DNA of 61,247 nt from contig JADHXR010000022.1 in NCBI GenBank assembly GCA_016782865.1, positions 1 to 61,247 of the forward strand. Direction: 5' to 3'. Shown piece by piece: positions 34,018-43,700 of this stretch. A program made the position numbers and the translations under genes. How positions within the stretch are numbered: position 1 is the stretch's first letter; each line of letters begins with the position of its first letter. The stretch is from Phycisphaerae bacterium (GTDB lineage Bacteria; Planctomycetota; Phycisphaerae; Sedimentisphaerales; Anaerobacaceae). The notes under the pieces were generated by a model that saw nothing but the letters and a program-made list of their open reading frames with translations, had not been told where the DNA came from and made no database searches.

Positions 34018-34598
34018 TGTTAGTCGATAACCTTGCCAAGATGGGTCACTCAACAAGAAACGCCGCTTCGGCGTCGCTGATTGTTATCGCAGCATTCGCG
34101 ATGTACAACTGGACGGTAACGCCACACGCCGCCAGTTTGTCCTCGGCGAAGGCTTACGAGTCCGTCATGGACAACCTTGCCAAGGAAGGCAAAATCATCG
34201 CCACCAGGATTGAGATCAAACGCAAGAAGCTGGAGGAATTGCGTGGGCAATCCGCGCAGCTTCTGAGCATGCTCTTTACGCCCGACCAGGCGAGAGAGTT
34301 CTTCAGTGATATCGAGGTCATCTCGGAACAGACAGGTTGTGCAGTCCATTCCATCAACTTGCTCACCAGTGAGAAAAGAAATGAATATGAGCATCTAGGT
34401 ATTAGGACCAAGAGTGCCGAGCTGAGCGTCGTGGGACTCTATCGGGATATTGCGAGCTTAATTAGAAGGCTGCGAGCCCGCAGTCAAAAAGTCTGGTTGG
34501 ATTCGATGGAGCTTCGAGCTATCGACTACAGTTCGGACAAAGTCGGATGCAGCCTGACGATAACAATCTGTGAAATCATGGACAAGGATACCCTATGA
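34017..34598 (+). CDS. PilO/GspM-like alignment protein
   Basis: The 193-residue protein has one membrane segment at about residues 17-34, a coiled coil (LAKEGKIIATRIEIKRKKLEELRGQ) and a C-terminal ferredoxin-like domain (FFSDIEVISEQTGCAVHSINL; VVGLYRDIASLIRRLRA). PilO partners PilN in the inner-membrane frame. Its start overlaps the stop of the PilM-PilN gene by 1 bp and its stop overlaps the secretin gene by 4 bp, so expression is tightly coupled. Confidence 0.85.
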   Translation: MLVDNLAKMGHSTRNAASASLIVIAAFAMYNWTVTPHAASLSSAKAYESVMDNLAKEGKIIATRIEIKRKKLEELRGQSAQLLSMLFTPDQAREFFSDIEVISEQTGCAVHSINLLTSEKRNEYEHLGIRTKSAELSVVGLYRDIASLIRRLRARSQKVWLDSMELRAIDYSSDKVGCSLTITICEIMDKDTL

Positions 34599-36037
34599 AC
34601 AAGAAAAAACATGCGATGAGAATCTTCTCCTGTATCGTTATGTGCTATGCCATTTTACCTGCTCAACCGATTCAGGCAGCACAGAGCGGGCCAATGGCGG
34701 TCGGCCGTGAGAATCCTTTTGCAAAGATTGCCAGACCCGCAAGACCCCAGACACCGGTATCACTTCTTACCTCTTTAGTGTCAGGCGAAGAACGGCCGGA
34801 ATTGTCCATAGCGACGGTGAAGCTAAAAACCCTTGATGCCCAAACTCTGAGTTCCGCGATTGGGGGCATGTGCTCTGAGTACGGCAGCGTTTCTGCGGAT
34901 ACGAAAAACAATTCCTTGATCATTTGCGACCGCGGCGAAATTCTGGCGAGAATACTGGCCGAAGTAACCAACGCCGATGGAACTGCTCCGGAACAGATAT
35001 TTGTTGAGACTGTAAACTTGAAGTTCCTGGATGCCGAAAGTCTCATGGCAAGCCTGCGGCGGATGTTGTCTCCGTACGGAAGTGTGACAGTAAACAAGAG
35101 CAGCAACTCCTTGATAATCAGCGATACAAGAGAAAACCTTTCCAGGATTCTCTCTGAGATAGAAAGGGCCGACAAGACACCCAGGCAGATTATGGTAGAG
35201 GTTGTCATCGTTGACGTACAACTGAGTGACGGCACCGAAATGGGCATCAATTGGGACCTCCTTTCAGATACCAATTACGATATCGGATATAGACAGAATT
35301 TCACAACGCGCGTCGGTTCAACTGCTGCTGACTCCGGCAGCATAGCAAATGCCACGGCCTTTAACACTACGGGCATCGGCGGCGACTTTAGCGTAATAAG
35401 CGGCACGATTCGCAACGTTCTGGCCATGCTCCAGCAGAAGAGAAACGTAGAGATTCTCGCCAGCCCGCGAGCGATGATGGTAAGTGGACAATCCGCCAGT
35501 ATCAAGGCTGTTGAGGAAATCCCCTATAGCGAAGTCAGCGACACTGCTGCAGGAGGTGCGGGGGCTCTTACCTCTACTGAATTCAAGGACGTCGGCATCA
35601 CTTTAGAAGTGAGCGGCACAATAACAGACGGTAATAACATTTTTCTCACACTCAATGCCCAACAGAGTGTTATGACCAGTGAGAGCGCAACCGGGGTACC
35701 CGTGGTCGTCGCCAGAGAGGTCGACACATCGCTGATGCTCAAAGACGGACAGATCGTCGTCATGGGAGGCTTGAGGCGACAGGAGAAGACCAGGCAGGTT
35801 AATCAGATCCCGATTCTTGGTGATATCCCGCTGCTTGGTTTCCTGTTCAGGTATACTAATACAGTTCTCAACAATACAGAACTGATTGTATTCGTCTCGC
35901 CGCATATTTACAAAGAGGGAGCACCAATTCCCGAGGACGCAATGGCTAAGTACAAGGAGATTAGAGACAAACCAATGCTATTGTTGCCAGAGGAGGCCAA
36001 ACTGAAAGGAGACCGCGACAAGTTTGAGCAGCGTTGA
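34595..36037 (+). CDS. Secretin (GspD/PilQ family)
   Basis: The protein has 480 residues: a signal peptide to about 28, two N-domains (VKLKTLDAQTLSSAIGGM and VNLKFLDAESLMASLRRM, both followed by NNSLII or SNSLII), then the secretin core from about 205. Core motifs are VEVVIVDVQLSD, LASPRAMMVSGQSASI-like EILASPRAMMV, and the C-terminal ILGDIPLLGFLFRYTNT and ELIVFVSPHI. It forms the outer-membrane ring through which the fibre or substrate passes. It is short for a secretin and lacks a pilotin-binding tail, but is complete. Confidence 0.93.
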   Translation: MNKKKHAMRIFSCIVMCYAILPAQPIQAAQSGPMAVGRENPFAKIARPARPQTPVSLLTSLVSGEERPELSIATVKLKTLDAQTLSSAIGGMCSEYGSVSADTKNNSLIICDRGEILARILAEVTNADGTAPEQIFVETVNLKFLDAESLMASLRRMLSPYGSVTVNKSSNSLIISDTRENLSRILSEIERADKTPRQIMVEVVIVDVQLSDGTEMGINWDLLSDTNYDIGYRQNFTTRVGSTAADSGSIANATAFNTTGIGGDFSVISGTIRNVLAMLQQKRNVEILASPRAMMVSGQSASIKAVEEIPYSEVSDTAAGGAGALTSTEFKDVGITLEVSGTITDGNNIFLTLNAQQSVMTSESATGVPVVVAREVDTSLMLKDGQIVVMGGLRRQEKTRQVNQIPILGDIPLLGFLFRYTNTVLNNTELIVFVSPHIYKEGAPIPEDAMAKYKEIRDKPMLLLPEEAKLKGDRDKFEQR

Positions 36038-36275
36038 GGAACAGACTGCCGCCATTGAACAGCTCCAACTGGAAATCACTAAACGCCGACAGTCAGAGAG
36101 AGACGTCGCCAAAAGAATATTACTGGACAGAATAAAGGTGCTGCGAACTAGAAATGATGAAGATGCTGTAAAGGAGCTGCTGTCGACTTTACATTCATTG
36201 GACAAGATTCTTGGCCAGGAGATTAGGGAGGCTTTGGATTCATCAGCAAAGAATCTGGCCGATAGCGGCAAGTAG
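36024..36275 (+). CDS. Small charged helical protein at the end of the pilus operon
   Basis: The 83-residue protein starts at a TTG (36024) with AAGGAGA upstream and overlaps the secretin by 14 bp. It is almost entirely helical (IEQLQLEITKRRQSERDVAK; LLSTLHSLDKILGQEI), soluble and without a signal peptide. I know no family. It could be a regulator or chaperone of the machine, by position only. Confidence 0.6.
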   Translation: MSSVEEQTAAIEQLQLEITKRRQSERDVAKRILLDRIKVLRTRNDEDAVKELLSTLHSLDKILGQEIREALDSSAKNLADSGK

Positions 36276-36478
36276 TCTGCCCGGGACGCTTGATGGAACT
36301 GGATGCTCCTATAAACACATTGATCTTGGAAGAGGCTTGAGGACTTGCCGCCATTTTTCAGACATCAGATACTTTTGCTAATCCTCTGGTGAATTTGGGT
36401 CGATAAGTATCCTTGAAACGACTCTCCAAGTGAAGAAAACGGATGAGTTCAAACACGGATCTTTGAGGATAAGTTAGT

Positions 36479-36883
36479 ATGTTCGGAATGTCCAAGACGA
36501 GCAAGAAAGCAGCCCCAGCCAGGATACTTGTCGTCGACGACGAACCAGACTGTCTGAGCATCATCCAATGCCGTCTGGAATGGTGCCACTACGAGGTCAT
36601 TTCCGCCGGCAATGGCGCAGAGGCGCTCAGAGTAGCAGAAGATGAAAAACCGGATCTGATCCTTCTTGACACTAACATGCCTGTCATGAATGGGCTCGAT
36701 GTGCTTGAACGCATGAGAAAGAATCCGGCATTGAGAGACACACCTGTAATAATGGTTACAGCGCTTTGCGAGAGACAGTACATAGATGCAGCTTCTGCCT
36801 ATGGCATTGCAGACTATGTCACCAAACCAGTTGATTTCACCAGCCTGCTTGACAAGATTTCCAACATTCTGGGCCTACGGTGA
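36479..36883 (+). CDS. Single-domain response regulator (CheY-like)
   Basis: The 134-residue protein is a bare receiver domain: ILVVDDEPDCLSIIQ, phospho-acceptor Asp in LILLDTNMPVMNG, VIMVTALCE, and Lys in YVTKPVDF. No output domain is present. It lies 200 bp after the pilus operon on the same strand and may relay signals to it or to one of the kinases in the window. Confidence 0.92.
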   Translation: MFGMSKTSKKAAPARILVVDDEPDCLSIIQCRLEWCHYEVISAGNGAEALRVAEDEKPDLILLDTNMPVMNGLDVLERMRKNPALRDTPVIMVTALCERQYIDAASAYGIADYVTKPVDFTSLLDKISNILGLR

Positions 36884-37035
36884 AACATACCAACAAAATT
36901 CAGCAGTTCTGCCTTGCGCATTTGATTCAGGAAAAAACTCGGGAGGGATTGCCATCCACGATGAAATCTCGTATTCTATTCAGGGTCCGGCAGATGCCGG
37001 GAAACTGAAAAGGATCGGTTGTTCAGGAGAAAGAC

Positions 37036-37494
37036 ATGCCCAATATCGCTACAGTGCTGAAAGAGGAAATCCTGCGGCTTGCACGCAAGGAGGTTCGCAG
37101 ACAGACCGATGCTCTGAAGAAGGCGTCCGCCCAGTATCGCAAGGACATTGCCGAGATGAGACGTCGGGTATCCGATCTTCAACGCAAGGTCACCCTTCTT
37201 GAAAGGCAAATGCCCAAGGATATTTCATCCCAAGTTACCGAGGCCGATGCACAACGCGTGCGTTTCGGCGCCAAGGGCATGTGTTCACAGCGAAAACGGC
37301 TGGGACTTTCCGCCGCAGATTACGGCAAGCTCATCGGCGTGACAGGTCAGACCATCTACAGTTGGGAAAGTGAGACATCTCGGCCCCGTAAGCAACAAGT
37401 GGCACGCATCGCAGTTCTTCGCGGCATAGGCAAGAGAGAGGCCCGAACCCGTTTGGAGCAATTGGCCGGCAAGAACCGGAAGAGGTCGAAATAG
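37036..37494 (+). CDS. Coiled-coil plus XRE-type helix-turn-helix protein
   Basis: Residues 1-65 are a long basic coiled coil (EEILRLARKEVRRQTDALKK; VSDLQRKVTLLERQ). Residues 80-125 are an XRE-type helix-turn-helix (LGLSAADYGKLIGVTGQTIYSWESETSRP). The C-terminus is basic. The protein is probably a DNA-binding regulator; the target is unknown. A decayed minus-strand PD40 gene ends within about 10 bp of its stop codon. Confidence 0.85.
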   Translation: MPNIATVLKEEILRLARKEVRRQTDALKKASAQYRKDIAEMRRRVSDLQRKVTLLERQMPKDISSQVTEADAQRVRFGAKGMCSQRKRLGLSAADYGKLIGVTGQTIYSWESETSRPRKQQVARIAVLRGIGKREARTRLEQLAGKNRKRSK

Positions 37495-37504
37495 TCGGCT
37501 CCTC

Positions 37505-37885
37505 GCGTACTTGTCAAGGCGACCATCATCATCAAAATCCACGACGGGAAGGATGGGCGCCCGCCAGATGTCATAACCTTGTCCGCCGCAATGATTCGAG
37601 TAAAAGTATAGGATGGAACCGTCCGCTGAGATCGCCGGACCTCCCTCGGAAGACACTGTGTTAATCGACGCCCCGAGGTTGACAGGCTCGCCCCATTCGC
37701 TCTCTTCGGTCGCACGCCGGCTGAACCACAGGTCCGTATCGCCGAATCCGCCCGGCCGTGGATCACCGTCCCAGAAATCGGCCCAAAACAATAGAAGTCC
37801 GTCGCTGGAAATCTCTGGTTCCCACTGGATAGGCCAACTGTTGACCACCGGACCAAGGCTAACAGGTTCCCCCCAGGGGGGAATG
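37505..37885 (-). pseudogene. PD40 beta-propeller/dockerin fragment
   Basis: The frame encodes two PD40 (WD40-like) units, WGEPVSLGPVVNS ... ISSDGLLLFWAD and WGEPVNLGASINT ... ISADGSILYFYSN. A start of a dockerin follows (VVDFDDDGRLDK), where homology stops abruptly at about 37510 next to the HTH gene. No start codon or signal sequence remains at the other end. It is a piece of a secreted planctomycete-type protein left after rearrangement. Confidence 0.7.
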
Positions 37886-37900
37886 TCACTTCCATAAGCC

Positions 37901-38809
37901 TTAAGTTCCGTTAAGCAAACGCGCCTTTGCGACTGAGCGAGGTTCATTCAAATAGACCAGTTTCTTGGGACGTCTCTTCACGGCGCGTAGCTCGATACGA
38001 TCTGGCCTGTCGTTCACGTCCGTATCGGCCGACCAGAGCGATTCGCCCGAATCGGGATCCAGCCCCCAGAGCTGTGCCGAAAGCGAGACGATCAATTCCG
38101 CCTTACCCTCGGTGCTGTCGGCCACAACAGGTGTGCAGAAAGTAAGGCCAGTCTCCGACAAGTCCCTCTTCCAGACTTCTTTGCCTGTCTTCTTATCCAG
38201 GGCGTACAATGTCTTGCTCTCATCCCATGCGTTGACAAACACCATATTCTTATGGAGAACCGGGCTTGACGCCGACCCCCACAGCATCTTGTCTGAACCC
38301 GTGCCGACACTACTGTGCCAGAGTCGCTCACCGTCCAGATCAAACGCGAGCACTCCGGTCTTGCCGAAGAATACGTATATCCGCTGACCATCCGTCACCG
38401 GGGTCTGGCTTGCGTAGCCGTGCTCGCGGAACATGCCCTTGTACGGGTCTTCCGGCAAGACCGCGTCGACAGTCTTGTTCCAGATAACGTTGCCGTCATT
38501 GGCGTTGATGCAGAGCAGATGACGTTTGAGATTCTTCTGATCGCCCGGATTGTCCTTATCCAGACCATAGCCGGAGTAACACGTCACAAATACCCGATCG
38601 CCCAGGACAATCGGACTGGATGACCCCGGCCCCGGCAGGGGAATCTTCCACGCCAGATTCTCCGTTTCACTCCAGTTGACAACCAGGCCCTTCTCATCAC
38701 TGATACCCAACGCACCGGGCCCGCGAAAACCGACCCAGTCCGCACTCATCGCATGGCCCACCAATACCATGGCCAGACCAATACTGCAAATCATCACACG
38801 TCGTGTCAT
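37901..38809 (-). CDS. Secreted PQQ-type beta-propeller protein, C-terminally truncated
   Basis: A signal peptide ends at about HAMSA and the start of the family follows (DWVGFRGPGALGIS). PQQ-like blades contain LPGPGSSSPIVLGDRVFVTC, QTPVTDGQRIYVFFGKTG and LYALDKKTGKEVWKRD. Family members run to about 430 residues. Here the match ends near residue 262 (SGESLWSADTDVND) and an unrelated tail (RPKKLVYLNEPRSVAKARL) ends the frame just before the PD40 fragment. It probably arose by deletion and is likely non-functional. ATG 38809 has GGAG upstream; two in-frame ATGs lie just before it. Confidence 0.75.
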   Translation of the reverse strand: MTRRVMICSIGLAMVLVGHAMSADWVGFRGPGALGISDEKGLVVNWSETENLAWKIPLPGPGSSSPIVLGDRVFVTCYSGYGLDKDNPGDQKNLKRHLLCINANDGNVIWNKTVDAVLPEDPYKGMFREHGYASQTPVTDGQRIYVFFGKTGVLAFDLDGERLWHSSVGTGSDKMLWGSASSPVLHKNMVFVNAWDESKTLYALDKKTGKEVWKRDLSETGLTFCTPVVADSTEGKAELIVSLSAQLWGLDPDSGESLWSADTDVNDRPDRIELRAVKRRPKKLVYLNEPRSVAKARLLNGT

Positions 38810-39267
38810 TTCATTAATCTCCATAGGCACATCATCTATCCGGGATTTCCCATATACGCTTCACCAGACGATTGCTACAGGCTTCAAGTCTCATAGTACC
38901 GTATTTCACCTCAATTTCAACAATGTTCCAGCAGGTTTAACATGCCATACCGCAAGAAACACCGAAAAAGCCAAACACTTGCGTTAAGGATCTACCATAG
39001 CCGATGACCTGACTGACGAAGAGGCCAAAGCAAGAATCAAGGAATTGAGCAAGCTGTGTGACTCGTGCATGGTCCTTAGCTGTCATACGCTGCTGGCGCA
39101 GCCAGATTTTGGATAAAGGAAGCCGTAGGTTTCTTCTCTTGAATCGTTATCCCCTCTGGTGCTATAATCACTTGTGTATGTTGAAATCAAATTTCCTATC
39201 ATTGATTCCCTGGTTTCAGGGAGAGTAAGGAGCTGAAGTGCAGTAGTCAGCCAAAGAGGAGATCACA
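38810..39267. other. Divergent intergenic region with a short coding remnant
   Basis: The region separates the truncated PQQ gene from the Tat-exported oxidoreductase. At 39000-39116 on the plus strand a start-less frame encodes ADDLTDEEAKARIKELSK, then a Cys/His-containing segment LCDSCMVLSCHTLL, and a stop. It looks like the 3' end of a lost gene. I see nothing else. Confidence 0.45.
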
Positions 39268-40614
39268 ATGTCCAAATCGAAGCGAGTTTCACGACGTTCT
39301 TTCATTCGTCGGATGGCTACCACCGGCGCGGCGGGGATGGCGGTCCCGTATTTTGTCGGCGGCAATGCCCTGGGCCAAAAGGGCAAGCCGGGCGCAAACG
39401 ACAGGATTGGCCTGGGCCTGATCGGTTGCGGAGGTATGGGCAGAGGCAACTTGAAGAACTGCGCCAACTCGCCTGACGTGGTCGTCACCGGCGCCTGTGA
39501 CATCTGGAAGACCCGCAGGGATGCGGTAGTCGCTCAATACCAGAGCACCGCCAAACCATACGATGACTACCGCGAGATGCTTCAAGCCAAGGAGATCGAT
39601 GCAGTGATCATCGCCACGCCCCCTCACTGGCACTGTCGCATGGCAGTCGATGCCTGCAGGGCAGGCAAGGACATCTACCTGCAAAAGCCGATGACACTTC
39701 ATGTCGGCGAAAGTCTCGCTGTCCGCAATGCAGTCCGTCGGCACCAGCGGATCAGCCAGATAGGCACGCAGATTCACGCCAGCGAGAACTACCGCCGGGT
39801 GGTAGAGTTAGTTCGCTCGGGCAAGTTGGGCAAAATCAGTGTCTCACGGACATTCAATGTGATGAATCAGGGCCCCGGCGGCATCGGCAATACGCCTGAC
39901 AGTGATCCGCCTGCCGAGATAGATTGGGATCTCTGGGTCGGTCCGGGTCCAATGCGACCGTTCAACTCGCTGATTGTCCACGATGCCTACACCCATTGCT
40001 CGTTTATGGATTGCAGCGGCGGCTGGACACCGGGCATGGCCCCGCACATAATCGACCTGCCGGTCTGGGCACTGGACCTGGGCTATCCGAAAACCACCTA
40101 CTGCTCTGGCGGGCGTTATCTCATAAAAGATGCAGGCGATGCGCCCGACGTGCAGGAGGTTGTGTGGCAATATCCGGATTTCACAATGACTTGGATGATG
40201 TCGCTCGTCAACAGCTTTGCATTTGACTTCGGCCGTGGCCAACCGGCCCGTAGATTAGGGATTTATTTTCACGGCGTTAATGGCACAATGTATGCCGACT
40301 ACGGGATGCACCAGGTCGTACCCGAGGGTGATCGACTGAAAGACACTAAACCCCCGGAGAAGTCGATTCCGCCGTCACCAGGCCATGAGCGTGAATGGCT
40401 CGACTGCATAAAGAGCCGGCGGCAGCCCAGTTGCAATGCGGATTATCACTGCAAAATTGATGTGCCGATCTGCCTGGCCAACCTTTCGATGAGACTGGGC
40501 CGAGCAATTCACTTTGACCCCGTCGCAGAAAAAATCGTCGGCGACGACGAAGCCTTGCGGCTATCAGTTCCAGAGTACCGCGATCCCTGGAAGTTCCCGA
40601 TCGAATATATCTAA
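39268..40614 (+). CDS. Tat-exported Gfo/Idh/MocA-family oxidoreductase
   Basis: A twin-arginine signal (SRRSFIRRMATTG) exports the folded enzyme. The Rossmann domain starts IGLGLIGCGGMGRGN and continues IDAVIIATPPHWH and KDIYLQKPMTLHVGE (the EKP-type catalytic Lys region is QKP here). The C-terminal beta-sheet domain has the DWDLWVGP block typical of the planctomycete subfamily. It probably oxidises a sugar or inositol with tightly bound NAD(P). The length of 448 residues is normal. It is followed convergently by the PQQ-methyltransferase gene. Confidence 0.92.
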   Translation: MSKSKRVSRRSFIRRMATTGAAGMAVPYFVGGNALGQKGKPGANDRIGLGLIGCGGMGRGNLKNCANSPDVVVTGACDIWKTRRDAVVAQYQSTAKPYDDYREMLQAKEIDAVIIATPPHWHCRMAVDACRAGKDIYLQKPMTLHVGESLAVRNAVRRHQRISQIGTQIHASENYRRVVELVRSGKLGKISVSRTFNVMNQGPGGIGNTPDSDPPAEIDWDLWVGPGPMRPFNSLIVHDAYTHCSFMDCSGGWTPGMAPHIIDLPVWALDLGYPKTTYCSGGRYLIKDAGDAPDVQEVVWQYPDFTMTWMMSLVNSFAFDFGRGQPARRLGIYFHGVNGTMYADYGMHQVVPEGDRLKDTKPPEKSIPPSPGHEREWLDCIKSRRQPSCNADYHCKIDVPICLANLSMRLGRAIHFDPVAEKIVGDDEALRLSVPEYRDPWKFPIEYI

Positions 40615-40798
40615 AGCTGTGCCGACTGCATCGTCTGCAAAGTGTCCATCAACAATCGCTCTCACCATCCGGACGGTGAAGATGGGGGTCCGTAACCCTT
40701 CATCTTTATTGTGAGGCGGGCTGCGCGTGGTTGTCAAGACAGTAATTGATTCATCACCAATGCCTCTCAAGTCCTTTTTTCTATTAGAAATCAAGCCT

Positions 40799-43700
40799 TC
40801 ATTCGACCGGCTGCAACGCGCACGTTGCCTGGTTCAGGTAGCTGCATGTGCACCAACTGGCTGCGTCGGCCATCAATATCAGCCCCCCGGCCGGGATGGC
40901 GTTGATCCAGCATCCCGGTCGGATGCCCCCGTAGTTCTCCGTGCGGTGAGTCCCGGTCAGATCAAAATAGCCGAGCGTGGCCGAGCGGAACACCAACATT
41001 CGCTTCGAACCGACCACTGTGCCGCACCCGTAAGACCTCGTAAACTCGAACTGCAACCGCTCGCCCGTCATAATATTCCATGCGCCCGGTTGAGCGTAGA
41101 TAGTTCGATCATTGACGATCGGCGATGAATCGTACTCGCACCCGACGTCCCACAGTCGCGTCCCGTCGCCGGGGCGCAAGCCGGCCATCCGATTGCCCAG
41201 TTCGGATGCGTTCCAGTCATGCGGCTTGTGCCGGGCCTGATAGCCCATCACGAGCACGTTGTGTTCGCTGCCAAGGGCCAGCATTGTGCCGAATATCTCC
41301 TTGTCATTCTCCCACACTACCTTGCCCGTTCGTGCGTCCAGGGCAAGCAGCCGGCCCGTTTTGTGTTCGGTCAACCGCCAGAACTCCTCTTCTGTGCTGC
41401 TGCCGCCTACCGCAGCTCGCCGTTTTGCCTCGGCACGGGCTTTGTCCTCATTGAAGCTCAGTTCCTCCAGCGGCGCCGGCGGCCGGTCGACCAGGTAAAC
41501 GCGCCCGTCACCGATTGCGATGGCACTGGGGCGGATGGAGTGCTCGGGCGTGAAAGACCACTTGGGTTCTCCCGTCTGCGCATCCATGGCAAAGAGCAGT
41601 ATCGACTCGGTGAACAATCTACTCGTGTCCCATTTGGCCGACCATGACTTGACCAGGTACTCTTCATCGACCAGCGTGCCGAAGAGGGTTTGCCCTACAC
41701 AGGCGATGTACCCCCACACTCCTCGTTTTCCGTCGTTGCGCAACGGAGGCGCCAGTTCGCCCAGCTTCTTCCCGTCTTTCATGTCGAGTGACAGACATGT
41801 TTGTCTGTCGTGCACGTAGAGGCGATCGCCGCTTATGCAGATGTTGCTGCCGCACCATGCCGCCCCGAGCTGTGTTTCGGCGTGGTAGGGCAGAAGGATC
41901 CCTTCAATCGGGAACTCCCAGAGTGTGTGCCCGTTGTAGATGTTCGTTGCCCGGATACCGTTGATCCCCTCGGCAATCATACGCCCCTTGTAAACGAGCG
42001 GCGCCGGTCCGCGACTGTGGCGATTGGGCATAACAAAGTCGGTGTCCCGGAACCAGAGCATCTTGAGCGGGCCGTGAACCAGACTATCGCTCGAACACCG
42101 CGTGTTAGCGGCGTCAGTATTCTGATGCGTCCAGTTCCCCGCGCCTTCGAGCGGGCCGCGAATCGTTCGCCGCATCGCGCCGGACCTGCCAATGCAGGCA
42201 ATCCCACCGAACGGACGCTGCATGCGCTGTGCCGCTCTGAGCGGAACCACACTCGGGCCTTCTGTAACCGACCGGCCCGATACGACCAGATCGGCAAAGT
42301 AATCCGGGTACGGCGCATCAGCCGGGTCGGCCTGATGGACTGTCACCCGGCTGCCGTAGAATCCTGCCGCGTCGAGCATGTGTCGTGCGGCTTTTACCTT
42401 TGCCGGGTCTCTTTCGACACAGTAGATTTGAAGCTCGGTTCGTTTTGCCAACTCCAGCGCCAACTTGCATCCGCCGGAGCTAATGTCCAGGCAATACCCT
42501 TCAGTAACGCCGGTACGCCGAATGATTTCTTCCGCCGCTGTCGCGTAGATGGAATTGTCATCTGCCGGAATTGCTTGCGGTCGGGTGTCACCAGCCTCCC
42601 TAACGTTTGAATCACCGGCGCCAAAGCAATGGATCATTCCTCGGTCTGTGCTCACGTAAAGCCGTCCGTCGGCTGCTGCCAATCCAAAAGCGGCACCGTC
42701 CACCTTGGCATCCCACACTACTTTGTGCGAACGGACGTCAACCTGTACCACCTTTCTGTGCCCCGCGGCGATAATCTTGTCTCCGGCGACGATCAACGCA
42801 GATGGCACACCGAATAACGAGGGGCGGCTCCATGCTGTTGAGCCCATCAGGTTGACGGACGGTTGCTCGGTGCCCTTGCGGGTACTCGCCGGCGCCATCG
42901 CGCCTTCCGGCAGTTCGACGGTCCACGCTGGCGGGGCAAGGACCTTAACAAGTCTCTCTTTGCCCTTTCGATCGGTTACCTTCCTGTCCACCAGCAGCTT
43001 TCGGCGGTTAAAGGCGACGATTTTTCTGTTTGTCGCCGAGATGATAAAATCCGGATGTGCGGCGGTCTGCAAGCCGACTCGATTTTCCTTGCCAAGATTG
43101 AGCTTAACGCCATCGGCGACGACGAACATTTCGCCGCTATTGAAGAAGTAGTCGTCTATCGCCACCACTTCACAGCCGCCCGAACTCTGGTTCTGCTGGA
43201 GATGAAAATAGCGAAGCTCGCCCTCGGTCCGATCGAACACCGCTGGCACGGCGCGACCGGTCGGGACAAACAGCAGGTCGCCACAAACGGCCATGTATCC
43301 TTGTGATGCAATGCCGCTCTTGGCCCGAGCGGTCGGATGCGGTTGATCCATTTCAATTGAGCCTGAGGAATCGTTGCACCAGAGCACCCGGCCGGTCGCC
43401 GGGTTGATAGCGTAGATGAAAATTCCCTCCGTCGGCCAGATGCCGGCGCCAAAATAGACCACGTTGTCGATAACAACCGGCCCACCGCGAGCAGGCCAGC
43501 GCGAGATCATCCGATCGTTACCTATGAGCATTTCGGCTTTCGGCCCGCCTCGCAATTTCCACAGCAACCGACCGTCGGCGGCCGCAAGGCAGTAAAGGTG
43601 GCCGTCGTCGCTTGCCACAAACAGACGATCCCGCCAAACCGCCGGCGCAAACCGCACGGGGCTGTCGGTGTAGAATGTCCAGCGTATCGCCCCTGTGACC

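Noticed and set aside
40615..40798. Hairpin near 40665-40680 as a terminator between convergent genes
   Set aside because: The CACC/GGTG stem is short, with a mismatch, and has no T-run.
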